The notes beneath the pieces are model-generated. The model did not search any database. It was not told the origin of the DNA and saw only the letters and a list, made by a program, of their open reading frames with translations. This document shows positions 18,758 to 26,853 of a stretch of DNA of 64,000 nucleotides, one piece after another. The translations under genes and the position numbers were made by a program. Origin of the DNA: Candidatus Brocadia sp. (GTDB taxonomy: Bacteria; Planctomycetota; Brocadiia; Brocadiales; Brocadiaceae); NCBI GenBank assembly GCA_021646415.1, contig SOEU01000006.1, forward strand, positions 62,001 to 126,000, read 5' to 3'. The first letter of the stretch is position 1; the number at the start of each line of letters is the position of its first letter.

Positions 18758-19504
18758 TTATTTCTTTGCATAGACAAAGTCTACCGTAGCTTCTTCTTTC
18801 GGCTTTACAGCCACCTCACTTGTCCTTTTCCCAAGCTTTTCCTGCCAGGCCTCAATCTTATATGTACCCGACGGCACATTCTCTATCTTAAAACGCCCAT
18901 TCTCATCCGTAACAGCGAAATAAGGGTTGTCTTTCACTACTACAAACGAACTCATCCACTTGTGGACATCGCACGTTATCTTAACCACCTCAGGGATATC
19001 AAATTTTTTCGTAAGTTTTCCGCCGCCAGACACCCCTTCATTAAAGCCCGGATTTTTGATCGACCAGGAATGGAGATTATGCATTACATTATCACTATTC
19101 AACAGGTCTACACTGGTACCGGCAGATACAGCAAGCACATGAGGAATAAACACACACTCCTTCTGATCCAACACAGCAACTGCCGCTTCCGCTTTCTTAC
19201 CCTCCGCAATATTAACCAAGGAAACTACAACATTTTTGACCCCATTGGTCTCTCCATTAATCACCAATTCTTCTGATTGTTTATTTTCATGACCACAGGT
19301 CTGCTCGTCTTTATTGACCTTTAGCATTTTTACAGCCGGGGCATCACCTTCATATTTAACCATCCCAACAATTGCTCCGCCATCCTTCACATCGATCTCT
19401 TTGTAAGCCTCCGCCTTTGCCGCATGACTTACCCACACCATATTGGTCATTACACCAATCGCCAAACCACCTATAATAGATACGTACCGCAAACTTTTCA
19501 CCAT
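18758..19504 (-). CDS. Cupredoxin-like electron transfer protein with C-terminal carboxypeptidase-regulatory-like domain
   Basis: 248 residues from the ATG at 19504, which has GGAGG 7 nt upstream (an ATG at 19522 lacks one). A signal peptide ends near SHAAKA. H142 or H145 (MHNLHSW) and C178, H181 and M184 (CDVHKWM) form the His-Cys-His-Met set of a type 1 copper site. The end (about 190-245) looks like a CarboxypepD_reg beta-sandwich (ENGRFKIENVPSGTYKIEAW). As first gene after a consensus promoter it opens the cytochrome operon and may be a mobile copper carrier for NXR or the bd-like complex. Confidence 0.87.
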   Translation of the reverse strand: MVKSLRYVSIIGGLAIGVMTNMVWVSHAAKAEAYKEIDVKDGGAIVGMVKYEGDAPAVKMLKVNKDEQTCGHENKQSEELVINGETNGVKNVVVSLVNIAEGKKAEAAVAVLDQKECVFIPHVLAVSAGTSVDLLNSDNVMHNLHSWSIKNPGFNEGVSGGGKLTKKFDIPEVVKITCDVHKWMSSFVVVKDNPYFAVTDENGRFKIENVPSGTYKIEAWQEKLGKRTSEVAVKPKEEATVDFVYAKK

Positions 19505-19571
19505 TATTACCTCCATATTCATCTTTTAAAACACAAGAACTTTGCTTAGTATATCCAATTTAAAGAAGCGC

Positions 19572-19600
19572 ATAATACATTTACGAAAAGACTTTGTCAA
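19572..19600 (-). promoter_or_regulatory. Strong sigma-70 type promoter of the cupredoxin/bd-like/cytochrome operon
   Basis: On the minus strand a perfect TTGACA (19600-19595), a 17-nt spacer and TATTAT (19577-19572). Start of transcription would be near 19565, about 60 nt before the gene at 19504. This is the best promoter match in the window. Confidence 0.75.
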
Positions 19601-19922
19601 CCGCAAATTTAGCCACAGAACAAACAGAAACCAGCGATTTAAGGTTATTTTGAAAAAATCTTAATATGGGATAAAGACATTAACAATATTCATTCCTTTT
19701 TGAAAAAAAACAAAAAAAACAAAAAAAAATCGCATAACTAATTAAATTTCAAATTGTTAGTTTTAAATATCACTGAACAAAAAAACAGTTCTTCAACCTT
19801 AATAGTCGAGACCTAATTTCAACAATGAAATAATGCTTTCAATAAAGTATTACAAAATTATTTATACTTACTAAAATATCTCTGTTTTTTTCAATAAAAC
19901 CAAACCTATTAATTTATATATA
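19601..19922. other. AT-rich intergenic region without genes
   Basis: A very A/T-rich stretch with several A-runs (around 19700-19730). I see no open frame, RNA gene or convincing hairpin. It separates the cupredoxin operon promoter from the end of the next upstream gene. Confidence 0.5.
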
Positions 19923-21023
19923 CTAATTTAATGTCCTCTTCAATGTTTCAATCTCTTTAGGATTTGTAAGCTTACCGGATTCCACAATTACATCTGGCTC
20001 CATCTTGAATCGCCTGACCCACGTAGTCTCTGACGGATGTTTCCAATATAACTTGTACAAACCAGGCGACACATTCATAAAATGATATATGCCATCTTTA
20101 TCTGTTATAGTTTCAAGTTCAATGGCCCCTTCCACAGGACGATACCCTTTGGTTAACAACCCACCTTTTTCTAACATTTGCAACTTTACCAGACAATCCG
20201 GAAGGGGTTTTCCACTGTGCACTATCCTCCCTTCAACCTCACCAAGATTTGGGTCTTGAACAACAGGTTTTTCTTTCTTCAGGCCTTCTTCAACGGTATC
20301 TACGCTTCCCACGTCCGGCGATTCACTTGCCAGTTTTTGTTTCAGTTCAGACATTTCGGTTTCTGGCTCCTGTGTTTTTTCATCCACAAAAGATTCACCT
20401 TCATCTATACCCATAGTCTCACTTTCGGTTTCCGCCTTCGATAGATCACCTGCCACCGATGCACTTTCAACTTTTTTCTTTTTCGTCTTTAGACGATAGT
20501 ATTTTCCCCCGTTTGTTTTTTCGGCAGAAGACGTCCTTATCTCATCTGCAATCTTACCTCCCCCTATATTTTCTATTTTAGATTCAAGACTCCGTTCTTC
20601 GGTTTGTTCCGTTTTTCCTTTTTTCACATCAATTGTCTTTTGCTTGCTTTCAACCTCATCGGAAACCGTTTTTCCCTGTTTCTCCCCTGGCTGAAAGGAT
20701 ATCTTAACCGAAGAAATCATAGCTGTAGGAATGAGTACCTGGATGGCATCTCCTGCAATCTCTTTGACCTTGCATTCTACAGCTACATTCCCAACATTCA
20801 AAAAAATTACATCAGGGTAATTTTTGGTATCCCGAAACTGCATGTTCAAAGATTTTAGATCTTTTTTTGCTATTATGGCACTGATATATTCCTCCATAAC
20901 ACCTGTTATCTTGAGATCGATATCTTTACAATCATTATCATTCCTCAAGGTTATTGTATCCCCATTCGCAATAGCATAGAAACCCACGAACATGCATAAA
21001 ACAACTACCAAAATTTTTGTCAT
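19923..21023 (-). CDS. Exported protein with low-complexity charged middle and C-terminal carboxypeptidase-regulatory-like domain
   Basis: 366 residues from the ATG at 21023; AGGA lies 10 nt upstream, and the two preceding in-frame codons are TTG. The N-terminus is a signal peptide (ILVVVLCMFVGFYAIANG). Residues about 25-115 have beta-strand character, about 120-260 is a Lys/Glu/Ser-rich low-complexity region, and about 265-350 matches the CarboxypepD_reg type (GKPLPDCLVKLQ, DKDGIYHFMNVSPGLYKLYW). The same domain type ends the cupredoxin-like protein downstream. No enzymatic motif. Perhaps a surface or compartment-lumen scaffold; function unknown. Confidence 0.7.
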   Translation of the reverse strand: MTKILVVVLCMFVGFYAIANGDTITLRNDNDCKDIDLKITGVMEEYISAIIAKKDLKSLNMQFRDTKNYPDVIFLNVGNVAVECKVKEIAGDAIQVLIPTAMISSVKISFQPGEKQGKTVSDEVESKQKTIDVKKGKTEQTEERSLESKIENIGGGKIADEIRTSSAEKTNGGKYYRLKTKKKKVESASVAGDLSKAETESETMGIDEGESFVDEKTQEPETEMSELKQKLASESPDVGSVDTVEEGLKKEKPVVQDPNLGEVEGRIVHSGKPLPDCLVKLQMLEKGGLLTKGYRPVEGAIELETITDKDGIYHFMNVSPGLYKLYWKHPSETTWVRRFKMEPDVIVESGKLTNPKEIETLKRTLN

Positions 21024-21199
21024 CAACAACTATTCCTGCGATAAATCTACATTAAATTTTTCAGTTCAATCGACCTTATCTGTTTACAGGGGCAGAGTCA
21101 TATTTTATCGATAGTTCACCGTATACCGAGAACATTTGGATCAAGATCGGTTCCCTAAGCAATTGCAATAGTTTAACATCCGTTGGTCTTATATCAACT

Positions 21200-21239
21200 A
21201 AAAAAGAAGGGGTACCTCGCCTTTTGATGAGGCACCCCT
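21200..21239 (-). terminator. Rho-independent terminator (minus strand)
   Basis: On the minus strand AGGGGTGCCTC pairs with GAGGTACCCCT (21239-21229 with 21218-21208), a 10-nt loop, followed by CTTTTTT (21207-21200). It closes the minus-strand transcript coming from the Cys-rich and CBS genes. Confidence 0.8.
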
Positions 21240-21271
21240 GGCTTTTAAAAATTCTCCAAAAGCTAATGCTG

Positions 21272-21463
21272 TTACCTTACAACATTTACCGTTACCGTTG
21301 TTTTCACATTTTCATATCTGAATTTGACCTTTGCATTTCCTGTCTTCTTTTTGGCGGTAATGGTAAACGTGGCCTCGCCATGAGCATTTATAGTTGCACT
21401 TTGGGCGATACCGATACACGCTTCCTGCCAGCTGAGGTATGCTTTATGTAATTCCCTTTTCCG
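21272..21463 (-). pseudogene. Remnant of the C-terminal end of a bacterial Ig-like domain protein
   Basis: The minus frame ending with TAA at 21274-21272 reads SATINAHGEATFTITAKKK... and ends VKTTVTVNVVR, a typical last strand pattern of an Ig-like (Big) domain in extracellular proteins. Upstream the frame is open only as far as the stop codon of the Cys-rich gene (TGA at 21466-21464), with no start codon. The body of the gene has been lost. The intact terminator just after it supports its origin as a gene 3' end. Confidence 0.5.
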
Positions 21464-21688
21464 TCATCGCTTGAGAGCACATGGTGACAGGCAATCCGTA
21501 CAGATACCCTCTTCCCATTCTTCTCTGACAAACTCCATCCAATCATCAGGGGTGTTACGGCAGGATAAACATATTCCGAGATCACAAAGTCCTTCGGTTG
21601 TACCGTCTGAATCCTTTATTGCCGCACCACAACATGCACATTGCCACGTAATCATGTCGCTACTTATATGACCACCAACGTCACACAT
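21464..21688 (-). CDS. Small Cys-rich protein, probable zinc binding
   Basis: 74 residues. Ten cysteines, with CACC, CLSC, CTDC pairs, suggest one or two zinc ribbons or a redox-active cluster. An AAGAAGGAG sequence lies 6-8 nt before the ATG, so it is likely translated. It follows the CBS-domain gene by 25 nt. The last codons are followed by a gene remnant, so the C-terminus could be altered. Function unknown. Confidence 0.6.
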   Translation of the reverse strand: MCDVGGHISSDMITWQCACCGAAIKDSDGTTEGLCDLGICLSCRNTPDDWMEFVREEWEEGICTDCLSPCALKR

Positions 21689-21713
21689 GGGATTCTCCTT
21701 CTTACCTTAAACC

Positions 21714-22130
21714 TCATTTCCTCTTTCTGTTCTCATCCACAAAATATTGCAATACGTCAGTCTCGGTAATCAAACCAATCAACTTATTCTTGTCTTTTAC
21801 CACCGGCAGCCCTCCCACCTTCTTGTCGATCATAATCTGGGCTGCTTCCTCGACCGTTGCATCGGGGGCAATGGTAATCACATTTTTCGTCATTACCTCT
21901 GAAACCTTAAGAGAATCCAGAAATTCCTTATTTTCCTTCCAGTTCGTAAGAATAGACGTCAGCGATGCACGATAGAGGTCTCTTTGTGTCAAGATGCCAA
22001 CAACATTCTCTCCTTTCACAACGGGTAAATGCCGTATCCTCCCCAAATACATGATGTCATTTGCAAAGCCAAGCTTTGAATCAGCATTCAAGGTTACCAG
22101 TTGTGTCTTCATCACATCTTTTACAAGCAT
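21714..22130 (-). CDS. CBS-domain pair protein
   Basis: 138 residues forming two CBS motifs (about 1-60 and 75-135), with VKDVMKTQLVTL at the start and VSEVMTKNVITI for the second. Such Bateman modules bind adenosyl nucleotides. GAGGAAAAAG precedes the ATG. The gene starts inside the last 50 nt of the upstream Cys-cluster gene in another frame, so the two are translationally coupled. A second CBS protein occurs at 57971-58420. The regulated partner is unknown. Confidence 0.85.
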   Translation of the reverse strand: MLVKDVMKTQLVTLNADSKLGFANDIMYLGRIRHLPVVKGENVVGILTQRDLYRASLTSILTNWKENKEFLDSLKVSEVMTKNVITIAPDATVEEAAQIMIDKKVGGLPVVKDKNKLIGLITETDVLQYFVDENRKRK

Positions 22131-22896
22131 CTTTTTCCTCCATTTCTATGGCGTTTTTAAGTTTCTTTTCCCACTCTGGTCCATAATGATTTTCAAGATT
22201 TTTTTGTATCTTCTCTTGCCACTTATGATACGCCTGCTTTATCGTATTAATAGGTTGATGCTTTTCCGACAAATACAGGATATTATGCGTTTGTCTGGGT
22301 ACAGGTATCAAAATATAGTCCGACTCTTCTGTGCCATCTGCTGATAACGCCACAAGGTGAACATCCTTTGTTTTTAATATTTTTTCTCTCACAATATTCG
22401 CTTCGTCATTGCTAACAAATATATTTCGGATCGCCTCCCCATCATCCCTAATTGCAAAAAAGGCTTGCCACTCCCTCTTGTATACAAGTTTCTTATATGC
22501 ACTGGCAGCGGTATATTCATTAAATATACACGGGCCGCTCATTTTCTCATATAATGATTCACCCGCCACATCAGGATATCCCATACACTGCCTGGGACGA
22601 TGTTTATAAATGCTACAGCGCAAGTCAATTTTCAAAGAGGAATCCATAGTTCCCGCACAAATAGTAAAATCCAAAAACTTGCAAGAATCGTACAATTCGT
22701 TATTGTATCCTTCGCTAGTCACCAATAACTTCACATAAGGATAACCGGTACCTTTTCTCCACAGAGACTTAAAAAAACCAAGATGTCCGTTGTTTGACGG
22801 GATAACACAGGTAAAACAGCACATCCCATCAGAACATTCATTTTCCACAAAAGTTATACTACCGTGATTTTTATGTACCGGGCAAATGGCACTCAT
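22081..22896 (-). CDS. YkgJ-like cysteine-cluster protein
   Basis: 271 residues. The pattern of N-terminal cysteines (CSDGMCCFTC), a later LRCSIYKHRPRQCMGYP segment and a C in GPCIFN resembles the Fe/Zn-chelating YkgJ (CxxCxxxCC) group, in which RPxxC marks the last ligand. Charged C-terminal helices end in CKRC. No signal peptide. The last 50 nt overlap the CBS gene. Its biochemical role is unknown; metal binding is inference from the cysteines. Confidence 0.65.
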   Translation of the reverse strand: MSAICPVHKNHGSITFVENECSDGMCCFTCVIPSNNGHLGFFKSLWRKGTGYPYVKLLVTSEGYNNELYDSCKFLDFTICAGTMDSSLKIDLRCSIYKHRPRQCMGYPDVAGESLYEKMSGPCIFNEYTAASAYKKLVYKREWQAFFAIRDDGEAIRNIFVSNDEANIVREKILKTKDVHLVALSADGTEESDYILIPVPRQTHNILYLSEKHQPINTIKQAYHKWQEKIQKNLENHYGPEWEKKLKNAIEMEEKDACKRCDEDTTGNLEC

Positions 22897-22902
22897 AAAA
22901 TT

Positions 22903-23694
22903 CTATACTGTTATCCTGGTTACCTTTTCATCAATTAATCCACTAACAACCTTATATCCCTCACTATTTTCTTCGTAATTATGGATTCTCTTTATAATAT
23001 TTCTTGCAATATTCTGAAGATCTATTGGGTTGATGATACCGTTGATATTGGTAATCAAAACTCTCCCCAGTTGTTTTGAATATGCACCAACAAAGTCATA
23101 AACCCCACCAATAATCGTCAATTTGTTTTCCTTTACCCTGTCACCGTAATATTTTAATGTCTTTTCTATCTGATAGTCCACATTGATTTGACTCAGATAA
23201 GCCAGTTCCTTCATTTCATCTTGAATTTTTCTTAAATCAGGTATCCCCCGCTCAATGGGAATGGTTAAAGGAAGCATTTCGGACTTTATCGGGTGCGTAA
23301 GCGATGAATAATCCGTCTTGAAGAGGTTATCAAAAGACTTTGCCAAATTCATAATTTCTTTAGACTGCGTTATACAGGCATGGGTGGCAAATTTTACTGC
23401 ACCACAATCGGTATGTCCCAAAACAAGCATAACCGGCGTTTTAAGAACAAAAAGCGAATATTCAATAGAACCCCTATTAATGGCCACCTGATTACCAGCA
23501 TTTCGAATAATAAATACCTTATTAAAGATATCTATCCCCAGGATATTACCCTGCACCCGGGAATCAGCACACGTAAGGAGGGTAATGTACGGATTCTGGT
23601 GTGTGGCATATGCCAGAAACTTCGTCTCTTCAGTATTCTTTACAAACGCCTCATTGTGTACGAGCAGATGTCGAAAAATATTTCCAACTTCCAT
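22903..23694 (-). CDS. Beta-class carbonic anhydrase
   Basis: 263 residues. The zinc-binding set C42 (CADSR with D44/R46), H94 and C97 (GHTDCGAV) is intact, so the protein should interconvert CO2 and bicarbonate. There is no signal peptide, so it is cytoplasmic, useful for an autotroph using the acetyl-CoA pathway. The protein is somewhat longer than usual (about 200-220), with an insert in the second half. It ends 6 nt before the Cys-cluster gene starts. Confidence 0.88.
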   Translation of the reverse strand: MEVGNIFRHLLVHNEAFVKNTEETKFLAYATHQNPYITLLTCADSRVQGNILGIDIFNKVFIIRNAGNQVAINRGSIEYSLFVLKTPVMLVLGHTDCGAVKFATHACITQSKEIMNLAKSFDNLFKTDYSSLTHPIKSEMLPLTIPIERGIPDLRKIQDEMKELAYLSQINVDYQIEKTLKYYGDRVKENKLTIIGGVYDFVGAYSKQLGRVLITNINGIINPIDLQNIARNIIKRIHNYEENSEGYKVVSGLIDEKVTRITV

Positions 23695-23852
23695 AATATC
23701 CTCCTTACCAAAATTAAACTATTCACATATATTAAAGTTTTATACATTTCAACCGCGTTGAGACCCAATTGTTCTCAATTTAAGCTGTTCTTAAAGATAC
23801 GGTATCTGAAGTTAAAAAACGTATAACTTTAATATAGTATGTTTTAATTCTG

Positions 23853-25199
23853 TTATGTCGTCTCGAAATATTTTTTATGTTCCCACTCGGTTACCTGCAT
23901 CCTGTACTCATCCCATTCGGCCATTTTTGCATGAATATACACTTGGTACGTATGAGAACCCAATGCAGCTTCCATCACTTTGCTTTTCTTTAATTCCTCA
24001 ATTGCTTCACCAAGGGAACCCGGAAGCGTGGCGATATTGCGGTATGCCAATTCATCCTTATCAAACTCGTAGACATTCTCTTCTACGGGGCTAGGAGGCG
24101 TAAGACCTCTTCTAATACCATCAAGCCCTGCTTCCAGCATGACTGCGAGGGCAAGGTACGGATTATTGCTGGGATCCGGGCATCTCAACTCTGCCCTTAT
24201 TGACTGTTCCCTCCCCTGAGAAAATCTTGGAATTCGTATCAAGGCAGAGCGATTCTTTTGTCCCCAGCAGATATACACCGGCGCCTCATACCCGGGCACC
24301 AGTCTTTTATAGGAATTTACTGTTGGAGATAAAATAGCGCTCATCGCACAGACATGCTGAAGTTGCCCTGCAACAAACTGTTTTGCCACCTTACTGAGTT
24401 TATATTCATCCTTTTCATCGAAGAATAGATTCTTTCGTGTCCTGATATCGAAAAAACTCTGATGACAATGCATTCCACTGCCACATAGCCCAAAGATGGG
24501 TTTTGGCATAAAAGTGGCATATAAATCGTGCTGATGCGCAATAGACTTCACTACCTGTTTAAAAGTCAAGGCATTTTCGGCAGTCTTCAGCGCCTCGGCA
24601 TATCTGAAGTCAATCTCATGCTGCCCGGGGGCTACTTCATGGTGGCTCATCTCAACATTAAGACCCATTTTCTCCAGAGTAAAAATAATATCCCTTCTCA
24701 CGTTTCCCGCAAGGTCTCTCGGAGAAAAGTCAAAATAACTCCCCACGTCGTGGGGTGTAGGCTCCACCTGACCATCGCTTTTGGGTTTAAATAAGAAAAA
24801 TTCCAACTCGGGTCCCACATTATATTCAAAGTTCATTTCCCGCGCATTTTTAATTGCCCTTTTCAAAATATACCGGGGGTCTCCTTCGAAAGGGGAACCA
24901 TCCGGCATATGGACATCACAAAAAAGTCTGGCCGTTATCTCCTCTGTCTCCCAGGGAAGCAAGGCATACGTACTCGTATCAGGCTTCAGATACATATCGC
25001 TTTCACAAATTCTTGTAAAACCCTCGATTGAAGAGCCATCAAACCAAATCCCCTTTTCGATGGATTCCGGGAATCTCTCCATAGGTATCGTAACGGCCTT
25101 GATATTTCCGTTTATATCAGTAAATTGCAGTTGGACAAGTTTTACATTGTCTTCTTTTGCCCGATTGATAACTGCCAAATCTGTATGCTCACTGGTCAT
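23853..25199 (-). CDS. glnA: Glutamine synthetase type I
   Basis: 448 residues, the length of GSI-alpha enzymes. Visible boxes: WFDGSSIEGF near 50, EFFLFK near 130, the NPYLALAVMLEAG segment near 345 and RIPRFSQGREQS near 315. The adenylylation site NLYDLP of GSI-beta is not present; the corresponding region reads NVYEFDKDE. This suggests regulation other than adenylylation. It catalyses ATP-dependent amidation of glutamate, the entry of ammonium into biomass, and works in the cytoplasm. AAGGTG lies upstream of the ATG. It is divergent from the MOSC gene. Confidence 0.95.
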   Translation of the reverse strand: MTSEHTDLAVINRAKEDNVKLVQLQFTDINGNIKAVTIPMERFPESIEKGIWFDGSSIEGFTRICESDMYLKPDTSTYALLPWETEEITARLFCDVHMPDGSPFEGDPRYILKRAIKNAREMNFEYNVGPELEFFLFKPKSDGQVEPTPHDVGSYFDFSPRDLAGNVRRDIIFTLEKMGLNVEMSHHEVAPGQHEIDFRYAEALKTAENALTFKQVVKSIAHQHDLYATFMPKPIFGLCGSGMHCHQSFFDIRTRKNLFFDEKDEYKLSKVAKQFVAGQLQHVCAMSAILSPTVNSYKRLVPGYEAPVYICWGQKNRSALIRIPRFSQGREQSIRAELRCPDPSNNPYLALAVMLEAGLDGIRRGLTPPSPVEENVYEFDKDELAYRNIATLPGSLGEAIEELKKSKVMEAALGSHTYQVYIHAKMAEWDEYRMQVTEWEHKKYFETT

Positions 25200-25445
25200 G
25201 GAAATTTCACCTTTCTATAACATTTCGGAAGACAGAAAATCTATGTGGTTTGCTGCACTTTGGCCCAAACAAACACAGGCTGTTTAACTACAACAAGATT
25301 ATCAATTTTAATCATATTGCTGTAAAAAAACAAGTAATTTATAACCAGGCCAGCACATGGTTCGTGCTTGACACCACAAATGCGTCATGCTAAACTTCAA
25401 CTGAAATTATAAAATTTTACAACACTCTCTTTTTATCAGATTTGC

Positions 25446-25473
25446 GTTCAGCATTCGAATAAGAATGCTGAAC
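25446..25473. repeat. Perfect inverted repeat in the glnA/MOSC divergent region
   Basis: GTTCAGCATTC (25446-25456) and GAATGCTGAAC (25463-25473) are separated by six bases. There is no U-run on either side, so an operator or a transcript hairpin is more likely than a terminator. It begins 60 nt before the MOSC start, within the 306-nt gap between glnA and the MOSC gene, in which I see no other feature. Confidence 0.55.
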
Positions 25474-25505
25474 AATTCTCAAAATAACCTCTTATGGAGA
25501 CTATC

Positions 25506-25967
25506 ATGGGAAAGGTTGTTGCCGTCTGCATAAGCGAAAGAAAAGGCACCCAAAAACGCGACGTCGGTACGTGTAAGTTAATCGAACATTTTGGCCTGAA
25601 AGGAGATGCCCATGCCGGTAAATGGCATCGTCAGGTCAGCCTGCTGGCCAGAGAAAGCGCAGATATCATGCGTAAAAAGGGATTAAATATCGAGGACGGC
25701 GATTTTGGGGAAAATATTGTAACGGAGGGCATCGAACTAAAATCCCTTCCTATTGGAACCGTTTTAAAAATTGGCGATGATGCCATTATTCGGGTGACTC
25801 AAATCGGCAAACTCTGTCATGACCGTTGCGCTATTTATTATAAAGCCGGCGATTGTATTATGCCGAGGGAAGGTATCTTTGCCGAAATTCTCACAGGCGG
25901 CACCATTAAAACAGGGGATGAAATTACAATCCTCGAAAAGGGTGCAGAAGTAGAAGTAAAAGTATGA
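25506..25967 (+). CDS. MOSC-domain protein (molybdenum cofactor handling)
   Basis: 153 residues from the ATG at 25506 (GGAG 6 nt upstream; the ATG at 25494 has no spaced site). The fold is a single MOSC domain, with GLKGDAHAGKWHRQVSLL at the start and a cysteine-bearing GKLCHDRCAIY segment in the middle, close to the Cys thought to bind Moco sulfur in this superfamily. Single-domain MOSC proteins often pair with MogA, as here, where the next start overlaps the stop (ATGA). A role in Moco sulfuration or delivery to NXR and other molybdo- or tungstoenzymes is inference. Confidence 0.85.
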   Translation: MGKVVAVCISERKGTQKRDVGTCKLIEHFGLKGDAHAGKWHRQVSLLARESADIMRKKGLNIEDGDFGENIVTEGIELKSLPIGTVLKIGDDAIIRVTQIGKLCHDRCAIYYKAGDCIMPREGIFAEILTGGTIKTGDEITILEKGAEVEVKV

Positions 25968-26464
25968 TACAAGCAGCCATATTAACATTAAGCGACAAAG
26001 GTTCACGAGGAGAACGTGAGGATAAGAGCGGCGAGGTTATCCGCAACATGCTTAAGGAGATTGATGCTACCATCACGGCCTATGAAGTCATCCCCGACGA
26101 AAAGGACCTTATTACCAAAAAACTCTTCGAATTCGCCGAAAAAGCCGACCTTATTGTTACAACAGGCGGAACGGGTGTAGGACCCAGAGACGTTACCCCT
26201 GAAGCCACACGGGCAGTTATAGAAAAGGAATTACCAGGCTTTGGTGAGGCCATGCGGACGGAAGGGCTCAAACATACCCCCAGGGCTATGGGCTCAAGGG
26301 CCGTTGCTGGTATTTACAAACAAACACTCATTATCAATCTTCCGGGCAGCCCTAAGGGTGTCGCCGAGAATCTGGCCGTTGTCCTCCCTGTCATTCCCCA
26401 TACCATCGGCCTCATCAAGGGCGTGGTTACCGAATGTGCAAAAGATCGCGAAAAGCATGCGTAA
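25964..26464 (+). CDS. mog: Molybdopterin adenylyltransferase, MogA/MoaB family
   Basis: 166 residues. The LTLSDKGSRGEREDKSG start, the TTGGTGVGPRDVTPEAT box (about 65-82) and the NLPGSPKGV segment (about 125) match MogA/MoaB proteins, which activate molybdopterin by adenylylation before metal insertion. Cytoplasmic. Overlaps the MOSC gene by 4 nt. Whether it is MogA or MoaB by function cannot be told from these motifs alone. Confidence 0.9.
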   Translation: MIQAAILTLSDKGSRGEREDKSGEVIRNMLKEIDATITAYEVIPDEKDLITKKLFEFAEKADLIVTTGGTGVGPRDVTPEATRAVIEKELPGFGEAMRTEGLKHTPRAMGSRAVAGIYKQTLIINLPGSPKGVAENLAVVLPVIPHTIGLIKGVVTECAKDREKHA

Positions 26465-26853
26465 CCGTTGAAAAGGTGGATTCGGCGCAAAAACCAGCGC
26501 CTTAATCCACCCTACCAATCTACCAGACCCAGCAATTTAGGTTTGGACATATATTTAATTTTCGTTAAAAACATCTTGCAATTTTTGATCAAATTCCGGG
26601 GACACCATATTTGATTATTGACTCCACGCTGAAAAAAGGTTAAGATTCCGCTACATTCTGGATCATTTACGTGGTAGCTCCGGGAGTGCCGCACTGCTCA
26701 ACCGCCTGAGATGTTTTCGGGGATAGTTGATTTACAATATGGTTGTGAATCGGATAGTCACAGAAAGAGGCCAGCTGAATTATCTTTTAAAACTGCACAT
26801 TCGTTTTATTTATTCCTCAAAATTACCCGAGATTATCAAAGGGAGGTTAATAA
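26465..26853. other. 389-nt gap with a stem-loop after mog and the leader of the next gene
   Basis: Positions 26475-26488 (GGTGGATTCGGCGC) and 26497-26511 (GCGCCTTAATCCACC) form a long stem-loop with an 8-nt loop but no U-run. The sequence GGTAGGGTGGATT in its reverse complement resembles a dispersed palindromic repeat known from many bacteria. The rest shows only short frames; GGGAGG at about 26842 serves the next gene. Confidence 0.45.

Noticed and set aside
25200-25330. Sigma-54 promoter before glnA
   Set aside because: TGGGCC...GTGCAGC is only a weak match to TGGCAC-N5-TTGC.
26500-26850. tRNA or other RNA gene search in the longer gaps
   Set aside because: No cloverleaf, CCA end or T-loop (GGTTCGA-type) could be found by eye in any gap.
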